A stretch of 64,000 nucleotides of DNA, taken from assembly GCA_037446495.1 (NCBI GenBank), contig JBBIIL010000006.1:18677-82676 (forward strand), given 5' to 3'. The stretch's first letter is position 1, and each line of letters opens with the position of its first letter. The translations under genes and the position numbers were made by a program. Below, in pieces: positions 54,046 through 62,952 of the stretch. Under the pieces are notes generated by a model, which saw nothing but the letters and a program-made list of their open reading frames with translations, was not told where the DNA came from and made no database searches. The DNA is from CAIXZV01 sp037446495. GTDB lineage: Bacteria > Chloroflexota > Limnocylindria > Limnocylindrales > CSP1-4.

Positions 54046-54669
54046 ATGTCTCGCCCCACCCGCCACGATCACCTGCTCGCCGCCGCCGAGCGAATCGTGC
54101 GGCGCGATGGCGTGGGTCGCCTCACGCTCGACGCGGTCGCCGTCGAGGCGGGCGCCAGCAAGGGCGGCCTGCTGTACCACTTCGCGTCGCGGGACGCCTT
54201 GATCACCGCCATGGTTGAGCGCCACGCCACCGCCTTCAGCGCCTCGCTCGAGGCGTCGATGGCGGCAGACCCGGCGCCCCCCGGCCGCTGGACGCGCGCC
54301 TACTTGCGCTCATCCGCGTCGCCGGCCGACCCGGGGGACGGTGACGCTGCCGCCACCGGCCTGCTGGCCGCGATGGCCTCGAACCCGGCCCTGGCCGACC
54401 CACTCCGCGAGCAGTACGCCGCCTGGCGCGAGCGGGTGGCCGACGACGGCCTCCCCGAGGCCGACGCCATGATCGTCGCGCTCGCGGCCGATGGGCTCTG
54501 GATGGCCGACCTGCTCGGGTTCGCGGCACCCGCCGGTGCCCAGCGCCGCCGGATCCTCGCCCGCCTGCTCGAGATGGCAGGGGGATCGGACCACCCGGAC
54601 CACAGCCGTCCCAGCGCCGCACCAGCCGCCACCACCCGGGCGGAAGCGCCCGCGTCCCTCCGGAGGTAA
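54046..54669 (+). CDS. TetR family transcriptional repressor
   Basis: The 207-residue regulator has the N-terminal TetR helix-turn-helix: AAERIVRRDGVGRLTLDAVAVEAGASKGGLLYHFASRDALI (about residues 13-53, in part). The C-terminal ligand domain is Ala/Leu-rich and ends in a disordered Pro/Ala/Ser tail after residue 180. It is preceded by a palindrome over its own promoter and followed 5 bases later by a 49-codon gene, which is probably under the same control. The effector is unknown. Confidence 0.92.
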   Translation: MSRPTRHDHLLAAAERIVRRDGVGRLTLDAVAVEAGASKGGLLYHFASRDALITAMVERHATAFSASLEASMAADPAPPGRWTRAYLRSSASPADPGDGDAAATGLLAAMASNPALADPLREQYAAWRERVADDGLPEADAMIVALAADGLWMADLLGFAAPAGAQRRRILARLLEMAGGSDHPDHSRPSAAPAATTRAEAPASLRR

Positions 54670-54674
54670 TCGCC

Positions 54675-54824
54675 ATGACCGTGCTCAAGCGCCTCGCCGA
54701 CGTTGTCAGCCGCCTCGCCCGCATCCTCGTCCCGGCTCCCGTCGAGCCCGAGCGCGCCCCCACCGAGGACGACCTCGCGAGCGAGCGGTTCTACAACCGC
54801 CAGCGCGGATTCAACGCCGGCTGA
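54675..54824 (+). CDS. Small protein of 49 residues downstream of tetR
   Basis: The ATG at 54675 is preceded by GGAGGT (54662-54667) at 7 bases, the best ribosome-binding site in this neighbourhood, which overlaps the end of tetR. The product starts MTVLKRLADVVSRLARILVP, an amphipathic helix, followed by an acidic segment and ends SERFYNRQRGFNAG. The amphipathic start could bind membrane. No family is recognised. Operon position with tetR makes it the likely regulated gene. It is followed by the convergent gluQ end after 35 bases. Confidence 0.7.
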   Translation: MTVLKRLADVVSRLARILVPAPVEPERAPTEDDLASERFYNRQRGFNAG

Positions 54825-54859
54825 AAGCCCACCCGGCACCACCCAGGCGGCCCGGCGGC

Positions 54860-55870
54860 CTAGTCCCCGAACAGCGAGCCGAGCTCATCGACCTCGACCG
54901 GCTCCACGTCCTCGCGGAGACCGGCGAGCCGGGCAGCGCGACCGAACAGCTGCGCCGGCGTCGCGCCCGCGTCGAGCATCGTGCGCACCGCCGTGTCGCG
55001 CCCGGCCTTCGAGAGCTTCTGGCCAGAGGCGTGGCGGACCAGCGGGTGGTGGAGAAATCGCGCCGGCGTGTCGCGGCCGAGGAGCCGACCGAGGCGGAGC
55101 TGGACCGGCGTCGCGTCGAGCAGGTCGCGGCCGCGAACCACCAGGTCCACCCCGTTTGCGATGTCGTCCACGACCACGCAGAACGGGTACGTCCAGTTGC
55201 CCGCTCCGTCGCGAACCAGCAGGTCGCCGCCAGCAGCGGGCTCGTCGGCCATCGGCCCTGCCAGCAGGTCGACCCAGCGCTCGGAGCCCGCGCCCACGGC
55301 CACCCGCAGGCCCAGCCCGGGCACGGCCGGGGTGGACGCCCATGCGGCGGCCTCGTCGAGTTCCGCCAGGCGACAGCCGCCCGGACAGCCGATCCCGTGC
55401 CAGGCGCGCCCGTGCTCCGCTCTCCAGGCGGCGCGGGTGGCCCTCGTGCAGGCGCAGGCATACACGAGGCCGGCGTCGCGGAGCCGGTCGAGCGCGGCCG
55501 CGTACGCCGCCCCGTTGTCCGACTGGCGGAACGGGGTCGCACCTGCCCGGAAGGCCGCGATCGGCGGGTCCGTCTCGGTCAGGCCCAGCCGCTCGAGATC
55601 GTCGAGGATCGCCGACTCGTACTCGGGTCGCGAGCGCTGGCGGTCGTGGTCTTCGATGCGCAGGATCACGCGGCCGCCGGTCGCCCCGGCGACTCCCCAC
55701 ACGTACAGCGCGTTCACCAGGTGGCCGAGGTGCAGGAGCCCTGTCGGGGCAGGAGCGAAACGGGTGACGGTCGAGGCGGGCAGGACCCGCGGGTCGGGAT
55801 GCGCGGCACCCGTGACCGAGGGGACGAACAGCTCGCCCCCGGCGTCAGTCGGGCTCGGCTCGCCGGTCAC
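54860..55870 (-). CDS. gluQ: Glutamyl-queuosine tRNA(Asp) synthetase-like protein
   Basis: The product (about 336 residues) is a glutamyl-tRNA synthetase catalytic domain without the anticodon-binding half. The HIGH motif is FAPAPTGLLHLGHLVNAL and the KMSKS motif is SGQKLSKAGRD. A Cys/His cluster, CACTRATR with HGIGCPGGC downstream, fits the zinc site of GluQ-RS. The family attaches glutamate to queuosine of tRNA-Asp. The start is uncertain: GTG at 55870 gives a 26-base overlap with the chorismate mutase gene and a 30-residue lead-in; upstream GTG and TTG codons exist. As the last gene of the aro operon it has no pathway link. Confidence 0.8.
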   Translation of the reverse strand: MTGEPSPTDAGGELFVPSVTGAAHPDPRVLPASTVTRFAPAPTGLLHLGHLVNALYVWGVAGATGGRVILRIEDHDRQRSRPEYESAILDDLERLGLTETDPPIAAFRAGATPFRQSDNGAAYAAALDRLRDAGLVYACACTRATRAAWRAEHGRAWHGIGCPGGCRLAELDEAAAWASTPAVPGLGLRVAVGAGSERWVDLLAGPMADEPAAGGDLLVRDGAGNWTYPFCVVVDDIANGVDLVVRGRDLLDATPVQLRLGRLLGRDTPARFLHHPLVRHASGQKLSKAGRDTAVRTMLDAGATPAQLFGRAARLAGLREDVEPVEVDELGSLFGD

Positions 55871-56195
55871 GGTCGCGATGCTCAACCCCACGGGTGGCGG
55901 CGACGACCCGCCGGTAGATCGAGAGCAGGTCGGCCTGCGTGAGCGGCCCGCCGTTGGCCATCGCGACGCGCAGCAGGACCTCGCGCTCGCGCTCCGGGTC
56001 GTGGACGGCACGACGGCCCGCCCTCGACTTGAGGCGCCCCGCCGCACGGCCCATCTCCGCACGCTGGTTGAGCAGCTCCACGATCCGGCGGTCGAGCGCG
56101 TCGATCTCGTCGCGGACCTGCGAGAGGTCCGCAGCCGCGTCCTCGCGCTCTGCGGAGGTGGGACGGTGGGGGCCGCTCGGCCGCTCCTCGCTCAC
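55845..56195 (-). CDS. Chorismate mutase, AroQ type
   Basis: The 116-residue protein is a monofunctional AroQ-fold mutase that rearranges chorismate to prephenate for Phe and Tyr. The signature is QVRDEIDALDRRIVELLNQRAEMG then AGRLKSRAG, with the catalytic Arg and Lys on the long first helix, and DPEREREVLLRV. An N-terminal 25-residue Pro/Glu-rich lead precedes it. The GTG at 56195 overlaps the aroQ stop. It sends chorismate towards Phe/Tyr, away from the trp operon; no prephenate dehydratase or dehydrogenase is in the window. Confidence 0.9.
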   Translation of the reverse strand: MSEERPSGPHRPTSAEREDAAADLSQVRDEIDALDRRIVELLNQRAEMGRAAGRLKSRAGRRAVHDPEREREVLLRVAMANGGPLTQADLLSIYRRVVAATRGVEHRDRDRRAEPD

Positions 56196-56629
56196 GCGGC
56201 GCCCCCGAAGCGGGCCGCGATCTGCTCCAGCGCCTCGGTGTAGCCGCGCGCCCCGTGCCCTGCGATCGTCTCCGTCGCGATGTCGTGGAGGAAGTTCGTC
56301 GTGCGGAACGCCTCGCGCTGCCAGGGGTCCGAGAGGTGCACCTCCCAGAACGGGCGGTGAACGGCGAGGAGCGCGTCGCGCAGGGCGACCGAGGTGTGGG
56401 TGTAGCCAGCGGCGTTGATGATCACGACGTCGAAGTCGCGCTCGTGCAGGCGGTCGATGAGCGCGCCCTCGTGGTTGGACTGGAAGAACGCGATGTCCAC
56501 GCCCAGCTCGGACGCGCGCGCCGCGAGTCCGCGGTGGATGGCGTCCAGCGTGTCGTGCCCGTAGATCGCCGGCTCGCGGGTCCCGAGCAGGTTCAGGTTG
56601 GGCCCCTGGAGCACCAGCACCCGCGTCAC
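56192..56629 (-). CDS. aroQ: 3-dehydroquinate dehydratase, type II
   Basis: The 145-residue enzyme dehydrates 3-dehydroquinate to 3-dehydroshikimate. The opening VLVLQGPNLNLLGTREPAIYG carries the catalytic Tyr and Arg loop, IINAAGYTHTSVALRDALL the Asn and Thr substrate contacts, and WEVHLSD the catalytic His. It lies between aroKB and the chorismate mutase gene with 4-base overlaps at both ends. Note that the name aroQ is also used for the mutase fold. Confidence 0.96.
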   Translation of the reverse strand: MTRVLVLQGPNLNLLGTREPAIYGHDTLDAIHRGLAARASELGVDIAFFQSNHEGALIDRLHERDFDVVIINAAGYTHTSVALRDALLAVHRPFWEVHLSDPWQREAFRTTNFLHDIATETIAGHGARGYTEALEQIAARFGGAA

Positions 56630-58272
56630 GCAGCCCCTCCCGCCGGCGTCCCGGCCACCACGCTCGCCACCGCGGCACTGACCGGCTCCGACGGCACGTC
56701 GTCTCGGATCGCCACGCCGTCCGCGGTCGGCAGGACCCAGCGCAGCCTCCCTCCAGCGTGCTTCTTGTCGGTCCCGGTCGCCTCCACCACCGCGTCGGGG
56801 GCGAACGGGAGCCTCGCCCGGCCGAGGTCGAGCCGGTCCAGCAGCCCCTCAATCTGCGCGGCGCGCTCCGTCGGGGTGACCCCGAGCGCGACGCCGATCC
56901 GCGCGGCAGCCCGGAGCCCGTACGCGACGGCCTCGCCGTGAAGCAGGTTCGCGTAGCCGTCCACGGCCTCGAGCGCGTGGGCCACCGTGTGGCCGAGGTT
57001 GAGGGCGATCCGTCCGCTCGCAGCGCCCTGCTCGCGCTCGTCGGCGATCACCACCTCGACCTTCGCCCAGGCTGCGCGCTCGACCACCTCGGCCAGCGCG
57101 CCGCTCTCGAACGCCGAGCCGTCGCCGCGCGCGATTGCCGCGCCGTCAGCCTCGACCGCGGCAAACAGCGCCTCGTCGCCGAGCGCCGCCATCTTGACGA
57201 TCTCGCCCATCGCCGCGCGGACCTGGCGCTCCGGCAGGGTCCGCAGCAGCGCCACGTCCATCACGATCGCCGCGGGCTGGTGGAAGGCGCCCAGCAGGTT
57301 CTTGCCCTCGGGCAGGTCGACGCCGGTCTTGCCGCCGATCGAGCTGTCCACCTGCGCCACGAGCGTCGTTGGCACCCCGATCCATGGCACGCCGCGCAGG
57401 TACGCGGCGGCGAGGAAGCCAGCCGGATCGCCCAGCGCCCCGCCCCCGATGGCGACCAGCGGCTCGCCGCGCTCCACGCGGAGGCGGGCGAGCTGCCGGG
57501 CGGCGTCCTCGATGATCGGGAGACGCTTCGCATCCTCGCCCGCCGGGAGAATCAGCGTGTCCACCGCCCAGCCGGCGGACCGCAGCCCCGCTGCAATGCC
57601 CTCGCCGGCGGCGCCCCATGCACCGGGCTCGGAGACCAGGACCGCCCGCCGCGCGCCGAGGCGCCGCAACGCACCGTCGAGCGCGCTCGCTCCCATGCCC
57701 TCGCCGATGGTCAGCTCGCCGATCGGCGTGTGCGCGTGGAGGAGCGTGGTGCCGAGCGGGGCCGCGGCGAGGAGCGCCTCCACCTGCGCCACGACGCTCG
57801 ACATCTCCGCCACGGCGTTGATGCGCGTGCCGGCGCCGTAGAAGCGGTCCCGAGCGGCGGCCAGCGCGCGAATCCTGCCGAGCGGGTCGGGCCCCTGGAC
57901 CAGCGGCCGCACCACCGGTGAGCGCCGGAGCCGCTGCGCGAGCACCTCGGGCCGGACGTCGAGCCACACCACGTGCCGGCCGCGGAACAGGGACCAGCGG
58001 TTGCGCGGATCGAGGACGGCGCCCCCGCCGGGCGAGATGACGCGGTGGAGCCCCGCGCCTGTGTCCGCCGGCCCCAGGGCGGCCACCGCGGCCCGCTCGC
58101 GGCGGCGGAAGCCCGCCTCCCCGCCCTCCGCGAAGATTTCGGGGATGGGCCGGCCCGCCTGCGCCTCGACCTCGTCGTCGAGGTCCACGAACGTCGCTGC
58201 GTGGCGCGCGGCCAGGCGCCGGCCGATCGCCGACTTGCCGCTCCCGGGGAGCCCGACGAGGACGAGGTCCAT
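56626..58272 (-). CDS. aroKB: Bifunctional shikimate kinase/3-dehydroquinate synthase
   Basis: The 548-residue fusion has shikimate kinase at residues 1-165, with Walker A LVGLPGSGKSAIG, DLDDEVEAQAGRPIPEIFAEGGEAGFRRRE and GGGAVL. A dehydroquinate synthase follows (about 180-540) with the NAD motif LPAGEDAKR, GGGALGDPAGFLAAAYLRGVPWIGVPTTLVAQVDSSIGGKTGVD (in part), the zinc ligands in RIALNLGHTVAHALE and LHGEAVAYG. The start MDLVLVG is the family start; an upstream extension overlaps aroC. The two activities are not consecutive steps, but both belong to the shikimate pathway. AroKB fusions are known from Thermotoga. Confidence 0.95.
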   Translation of the reverse strand: MDLVLVGLPGSGKSAIGRRLAARHAATFVDLDDEVEAQAGRPIPEIFAEGGEAGFRRRERAAVAALGPADTGAGLHRVISPGGGAVLDPRNRWSLFRGRHVVWLDVRPEVLAQRLRRSPVVRPLVQGPDPLGRIRALAAARDRFYGAGTRINAVAEMSSVVAQVEALLAAAPLGTTLLHAHTPIGELTIGEGMGASALDGALRRLGARRAVLVSEPGAWGAAGEGIAAGLRSAGWAVDTLILPAGEDAKRLPIIEDAARQLARLRVERGEPLVAIGGGALGDPAGFLAAAYLRGVPWIGVPTTLVAQVDSSIGGKTGVDLPEGKNLLGAFHQPAAIVMDVALLRTLPERQVRAAMGEIVKMAALGDEALFAAVEADGAAIARGDGSAFESGALAEVVERAAWAKVEVVIADEREQGAASGRIALNLGHTVAHALEAVDGYANLLHGEAVAYGLRAAARIGVALGVTPTERAAQIEGLLDRLDLGRARLPFAPDAVVEATGTDKKHAGGRLRWVLPTADGVAIRDDVPSEPVSAAVASVVAGTPAGGAA

Positions 58273-58276
58273 CGGC

Positions 58277-59539
58277 CTAGGCTCCGGCGGCGTGCCCGCC
58301 CGAGCCGTCACCGGGAACGGGCGGGGCGGGCTGGACGGCAATCCGCTCGCGGTACCGGCGCAGGTTGTCCGCGACCTCGGCCATCGAATCGCCGCCGGTC
58401 TTCTCCAGGACGAAGCGGGCGATGGTGAGCATCACCATGGACTCGCCGATCACGCCCGCGGCGGGCACGACCGAGATGTCGCTGCGCTCGTAGTGGGCGG
58501 CCTCCACCGGCTCGCCCGAGATCAGGTCCGACGTGGGCAGCGGCCGGGCGAGCGTGGAGATGGGCTTCACCGCGCCCCGGATCACGATGGGCTCGCCGTT
58601 CGTGACGCCGCCCGTCAGGCCGCCGGCATTGTTGGTGCGGTGGACCCACGTGCCGTCGGCGCGGCGGCCCTCGATGACGTCGTGAACCTGGCTGCCGAGG
58701 CGCCGCGTCTGCTCGAAGCCGAGGCCGAACTCCACGCCCTTCACGATGTGGATGCTCATGACGGCTGCCGCGAGCGCCGCGTCAAGGCGGCGATCCCAGT
58801 GCACGTAGCTGCCGAGGCCGATAGGCGTGCCGTGGACCACCACCTCGAAGACGCCGCCGACGGTGTCGCCGTTGCTGCGCGCCTCGTCGATGCGGGCGAT
58901 CATCGCCGCCTCGGCATCAGGGTCCGGGCAGCGGAGCGGGGAGGCGTCCGCCTCCTCTCGCGAGCGTGTGCAGTTGGCCGGATCAACCGCCACGCCGCCC
59001 ACCTCGGCGGTGAACGACCAGACGTCGATGCCCAGCGCGCGCAGGAACGCCCGGGCGATCCCGCCCGCAGCCACGCGCGCTGCCGTCTCGCGCGCGGACG
59101 ATCGCTCGAGCACGTTGCGGACGTCGTTGAAGCCGTACTTGAGGGCGCCGGCGAGGTCCGCGTGGCCGGGCCGAACGCGGGTGATCGGCAGGGCTCGCTT
59201 CATGCCGCCCTCGGCGAGCTCCGCCAGCTCGGCGGCCTCCTCGCCGGACAGGGGGCCCACTTGCATGACGCGGGTCCAGTTCGGCCAGTCGCGGTTGGCC
59301 ACCTCGAGCAGGATCGGCGAGCCCAGCGTCCGCCCGTGGCGCACGCCCGACAGAATCGTCGCGTGGTCCTGCTCGATGGTCTGGCGCGCGCCGCGGCCGT
59401 ACCCGCGCTGCCGGCGGGCGAGGTCCACCTCGAGGTCGTCCTCGGTGAGCGCAAGGCCGGCGGGGACGCCCTCCACCACGGCCCCCAGCGAGGGCCCGTG
59501 GCTCTCGCCGGCCGTGATGAAGCGGAAACGGTCCACCAT
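58277..59539 (-). CDS. aroC: Chorismate synthase
   Basis: The 420-residue enzyme forms chorismate from EPSP using reduced FMN. Signatures are FITAGESHGPSLGAVVEGVPAG, RRQRGYGRGARQTIEQD, RSSARETAARVAAGAIARAFL (here with GGIARAFL) and GLTGGVTNGEPI. The size is that of longer Gram-positive type enzymes. AGGAGG precedes the ATG by only 2 bases but the next codon, GTG at 59536, by 5, so the latter may be the true start. It lies 4 bases before aroKB and 13 after aroE. Confidence 0.96.
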   Translation of the reverse strand: MVDRFRFITAGESHGPSLGAVVEGVPAGLALTEDDLEVDLARRQRGYGRGARQTIEQDHATILSGVRHGRTLGSPILLEVANRDWPNWTRVMQVGPLSGEEAAELAELAEGGMKRALPITRVRPGHADLAGALKYGFNDVRNVLERSSARETAARVAAGGIARAFLRALGIDVWSFTAEVGGVAVDPANCTRSREEADASPLRCPDPDAEAAMIARIDEARSNGDTVGGVFEVVVHGTPIGLGSYVHWDRRLDAALAAAVMSIHIVKGVEFGLGFEQTRRLGSQVHDVIEGRRADGTWVHRTNNAGGLTGGVTNGEPIVIRGAVKPISTLARPLPTSDLISGEPVEAAHYERSDISVVPAAGVIGESMVMLTIARFVLEKTGGDSMAEVADNLRRYRERIAVQPAPPVPGDGSGGHAAGA

Positions 59540-59552
59540 GCCCTCCTGGCCG

Positions 59553-60437
59553 TTAGGCCGCGTCGCCGTCCGTTCCGGGTTCGCCCTCGGTGGAGGTGAC
59601 CCCACCCGAACGCGAGGCCCGGAGCGCCGCGTGCATGACCTCGATCGGCGCGTCCTGGCCGGTCCACAGCGTGAACGCAGCCGCTCCCTGGTGGAGCAGC
59701 ATGATCTCGCCATCGGATGTGGCGCAGCCCGCCGCGGCCGCGTCGCGCAGCAGCCTCGTCGGCTTGTAGATGAGGTCGAGGACGAGCAGGTCCGACGTCA
59801 GGATCTCGCCCGGGACCGGCGACTCGTCGTCGCCCAGGCCGATGGACGTGGCGTTGATGAGCACCTTCGACTTCGAGAGCTCCGCCTCGATGATCGAGTC
59901 GTGCCAGGGCATGGCTCGCAGGTCCATGTGCGATGCTGAGCGGCCGAAGTGCTTGACCATCTGCTCGCCCCGGTGGAGGTGGCGATTGAACACCACCACC
60001 CGCTGGAAGCCCTCGCGGATGAGCCCGTAGACCACGGCCCTGGCCCCGCCGCCGGCACCCAGCACCACGGCCTGCCGGGGCATCTTCTGGCGCCCCACCA
60101 GCGTGTCGAGCGCGACCTTGAAGCCCGCCACGTCGGTGTTGTGGCCGACGAGCTTGCGCCCCTCCTTGGTGAGTGTGTTCAGGGCGCCGGTCGCATGCGC
60201 GTCGTCCGTCTGGCGGTCCACCAGCGGCACGACGCGCTCCTTGTGGGGAATCGTGATGTTGGCGCCCAGGAAGTCCTCGTTGCGCAGCTCGGCGATCGCC
60301 TCGGCGATCTGGGCCGGCGGGCGGTCGCAGAGCTCGTACCGGGCATCGATCCCCAGGTGGTCGAATGCCGCCTGGTGCATCGCGCCCGACAGGGAGTGGG
60401 CCACCGGATGGCCGATCAGGACGACTCGCTTCGTCAT
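59553..60437 (-). CDS. aroE: Shikimate dehydrogenase
   Basis: The 294-residue enzyme reduces 3-dehydroshikimate with NADPH. GHPVAHSLSGAMHQAAF is the shikimate-binding opening, GANITIPHKERV carries the catalytic Lys, and LGAGGGARAVVYGL the Rossmann loop followed by FNRHLHRGE, where the Asn-Arg of NADPH-specific enzymes is conserved. The C-terminal 25 residues are extra. The ATG overlaps the aroA stop as ATGA. Confidence 0.96.
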   Translation of the reverse strand: MTKRVVLIGHPVAHSLSGAMHQAAFDHLGIDARYELCDRPPAQIAEAIAELRNEDFLGANITIPHKERVVPLVDRQTDDAHATGALNTLTKEGRKLVGHNTDVAGFKVALDTLVGRQKMPRQAVVLGAGGGARAVVYGLIREGFQRVVVFNRHLHRGEQMVKHFGRSASHMDLRAMPWHDSIIEAELSKSKVLINATSIGLGDDESPVPGEILTSDLLVLDLIYKPTRLLRDAAAAGCATSDGEIMLLHQGAAAFTLWTGQDAPIEVMHAALRASRSGGVTSTEGEPGTDGDAA

Positions 60438-61762
60438 GCACGCACTCCTTCGAGTTCGCGGAAGAAGCCGGGGTACGAGATCGCCGCCGACCCGGGTCGG
60501 CGGACGATGGTCTCGCCCTCGGCGATGAGGCCCGCGACGGCGAACGTCATCGCGAGCCGGTGGTCGTCCAGTGTCTCGGTCACGGCGCCCACCAGACGCC
60601 GGCCACCCTCGATCTCGATGTCGTCGCCCGCGCTGCGCACCCGCGCGCCCAGGCTCGTGAGCCCCTCCGCGATCCCGGCGATCCGGTCGGACTCCTTGTG
60701 CCGCAGTTCCCCCGCGCCGCGGATGCGCGTCGTCCCCTCGGCCGCGGCTGCGGCCAGGCACAGCACCGGGATCTCGTCGATCGCCGCGGCCACCTCGGCC
60801 GGGCCGAGGTCGACGGCCCGCAGCCGGCTCGACCGCACCACCAGGTCCGCAGTGGGCTCGCCGACCGCCCCCGCTGGGGTGGGCCGGTCGTGCTCCTCGA
60901 TGTCGGCGCCCATGCGCCGCAGGATGTCGATGATGGCACGCCGCGTCGGGTTCGTGCTGACGCCGTCGAGGCGCAGCTCGGCATCCGGGTGGATCGCCCC
61001 CGCAACCAGCCAGAACGCGGCGCCGGACGGGTCCGACGGGACGCTCTCGTCGATCGCGGCCACGGTCGCGGGTCCGGTGAGGCGCACTTCGTGGCGCCCG
61101 TCCTCGGTCGTCCCCTCGCCCACGGCCACGCCACGGGCGCGCAGCATCCGCTCGGTGTGGTCGCGCGTGGCCACGGCCTCGGTGACGCGTGTGTCGCCCT
61201 GCGCCGCAAGGCCCGCCAGCAGGATCGCGGACTTCACCTGGGCCGACGGGACCGGCGTGTCGTAGTCGATGGGGCGAAGCATCGCCTGCCCGGTCACGGC
61301 CAGCGGCAGGAGGCTCGCCCCGTGCCGCCCCGCGAACGAGGCGCCCATCGCGCGCAGCGGCTCCACCACGCGGGCCATCGGGCGGCGGCGCAGCGAGGCG
61401 TCGCCGTCGAGCACCGCGAACAGGGGGCGCCCCGCGAGGAGGCCGCACACCAGGCGTGTCGTCGTGCCGGAGTTGCCGCACTCGAGAATCGCGTCGGGCT
61501 CGACCAGCGCGCTCCCGCCCGGCGATGTGACGCGGTAGTCCACCCGGCCCTCCCGCTCGACCAGCCGCTCGACGGTGGCGCCCAGCGCTCGAACGATGCC
61601 CGCCGTGGAGCGGACGTCCTCGCCGTCACCGGCCGCCGTGATCCGGCTCTCGCCCTGGGCGAGGAGCGCGAGCAGCAGCGCCCGGTGCGAGATCGACTTG
61701 TCGCCGGGCAGGGCAGGACTCCCGCGCAGGCGCGCGGCGGGTCGGACGACGAGGTCGTCCAC
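60434..61762 (-). CDS. aroA: 3-phosphoshikimate 1-carboxyvinyltransferase (EPSP synthase)
   Basis: The 442-residue enzyme condenses shikimate-3-phosphate with PEP. PGDKSISHRALLLA carries the catalytic Lys, LECGNSGTTTRLVCGLLAG the PEP-binding loop, and LRHKESDRIAGI the second signature. The loop residues LECGNSGTTTR differ from the E. coli LGNAGTAMR form and look like those of Gram-positive enzymes. Start is GTG, 4 bases after aroF. Confidence 0.96.
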   Translation of the reverse strand: MDDLVVRPAARLRGSPALPGDKSISHRALLLALLAQGESRITAAGDGEDVRSTAGIVRALGATVERLVEREGRVDYRVTSPGGSALVEPDAILECGNSGTTTRLVCGLLAGRPLFAVLDGDASLRRRPMARVVEPLRAMGASFAGRHGASLLPLAVTGQAMLRPIDYDTPVPSAQVKSAILLAGLAAQGDTRVTEAVATRDHTERMLRARGVAVGEGTTEDGRHEVRLTGPATVAAIDESVPSDPSGAAFWLVAGAIHPDAELRLDGVSTNPTRRAIIDILRRMGADIEEHDRPTPAGAVGEPTADLVVRSSRLRAVDLGPAEVAAAIDEIPVLCLAAAAAEGTTRIRGAGELRHKESDRIAGIAEGLTSLGARVRSAGDDIEIEGGRRLVGAVTETLDDHRLAMTFAVAGLIAEGETIVRRPGSAAISYPGFFRELEGVRA

Positions 61763-61766
61763 GGGC

Positions 61767-62831
61767 TCAGACCCTCCCGCTGTCGGTGAGCGACGGCGGC
61801 AGCAGATCCCCGTGGAGGTCGCGCACGTGCGTGTGCACGGCGGTGACGGCGGCCATCATCGAGTCGAAGCCCGCGAAGTCCAGCTGCTGCTCGGCGTCGG
61901 ACAGGGCCTCGTCGGGCCGCGGGTGGACCTCGACCATGATCCCGTCGGCGCCGACGGCCGCCCCGCCGATGGCGAGGGGCTTCACCAGCCAGCGCTTCCC
62001 GGTGGCGTGCGACGGGTCCACGATGATCGGCAGGTGGGTCAGGTGGTGCATCAGCGGCACCGCCGTGAGGTCGAGCGTGTTGCGGGTGGTCGTGTCGAAG
62101 GTTCGCACGCCGCGCTCGCAGAGGATGATCTGGCTGTTGCCGGCAGACGCGATGTACTCAGCGGCCATCAGCCACTCCTCGATCGTGTTGCCGAAGCCGC
62201 GCTTGAGCATCACGGGACGCCCCGCCCGGCCGCACGCGAGCAGCAGCGAGAAGTTCTGCATGTTGCGCGTGCCGATCTGGAGGATGTCGGCGTACTCAGC
62301 GACGATGTCGACCTGGTTGGGCTCCATCACCTCAGTGATCACCGGCAGGCCCGACCGCTGCCGCGCCTCGGCAAGGTAGCGCAGCCCCTCGACGCCCAGG
62401 CCCTGGAAGGAGTAGGGGCTGGTGCGCGGCTTGAACGCGCCGCCGCGGATGATCGTGGCGCCGTGGGCGGAGACGTGGTCCACGGTCTCGAGCAGCTGGT
62501 CTCGGCTCTCCACCGAGCACGGGCCGGCCATCACGGTGAGCCCGCCGTCGCCCACCGCGGTGTCCAGCACCCGGATGACGGTGTTCTGGGGATGGAACTC
62601 GCGCGAGACCAGCTTGTACGGCTTCGAGATCGCCGTGACCTGGGCCACCCCGGGCAGGGACTCGAGCCGGCCCTTGAGCTGTTCACGGCGCTTGCCGATC
62701 TCGCCCACGACCGCGATCACCGTCCTGTCGGCGCCCGCGTTCTCAAACGGGGTCAGGCCCTCCGCGAGGATCAGGCCCTTCACGCCGATGACCTCGGCCT
62801 CGCCGGCTCCGGCCCGCATCACCACGAACAT
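61767..62831 (-). CDS. aroF: 3-deoxy-7-phosphoheptulonate synthase (DAHP synthase, AroF/KdsA-like type I-beta)
   Basis: The 354-residue enzyme starts the aromatic pathway from PEP and erythrose-4-phosphate. An N-terminal ferredoxin-like regulatory domain (residues 1-80, MFVVMRAGAGEAEVIGVKGLI) like that of Thermotoga DAHP synthase precedes the barrel with MAGPCSVESRDQLLE, RGGAFKPRTSPYSFQGLG, LKRGFGNTIEEWLMAAEYI and IIVDPSHATGKR. Such N-domains bind Tyr or Phe for feedback. It is the first gene of the eight-gene operon, with AGGAAG 4 bases before the ATG, 48 bases after an intrinsic terminator in its leader. Confidence 0.97.
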   Translation of the reverse strand: MFVVMRAGAGEAEVIGVKGLILAEGLTPFENAGADRTVIAVVGEIGKRREQLKGRLESLPGVAQVTAISKPYKLVSREFHPQNTVIRVLDTAVGDGGLTVMAGPCSVESRDQLLETVDHVSAHGATIIRGGAFKPRTSPYSFQGLGVEGLRYLAEARQRSGLPVITEVMEPNQVDIVAEYADILQIGTRNMQNFSLLLACGRAGRPVMLKRGFGNTIEEWLMAAEYIASAGNSQIILCERGVRTFDTTTRNTLDLTAVPLMHHLTHLPIIVDPSHATGKRWLVKPLAIGGAAVGADGIMVEVHPRPDEALSDAEQQLDFAGFDSMMAAVTAVHTHVRDLHGDLLPPSLTDSGRV

Positions 62832-62879
62832 GTCGCTTCCTAGTTCCTTGCGCTGGTGGGGGAGTGCGTCGCAGGAATG

Positions 62880-62906
62880 AAAAAAGCAGAGGTCCTGGAC
62901 CTCTGC
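62880..62906 (-). terminator. Intrinsic terminator in the aro leader (attenuator)
   Basis: On the minus strand GCAGAGGTCC-A-GGACCTCTGC is followed by six T. It stands upstream of aroF and downstream of the aro promoter, so it must act as an attenuator, not as an end for an earlier gene: none is present on this strand upstream. Confidence 0.85.
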
Positions 62907-62952
62907 TGCACCCGGCACGACCCGCGGACCCGGGCCTAGGCTCCGGGAACGG

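Noticed and set aside
55871..56062. Longer N-terminus for GluQ
   Set aside because: The 64 extra residues overlap the chorismate mutase gene in another frame and are Arg/Ser-rich.
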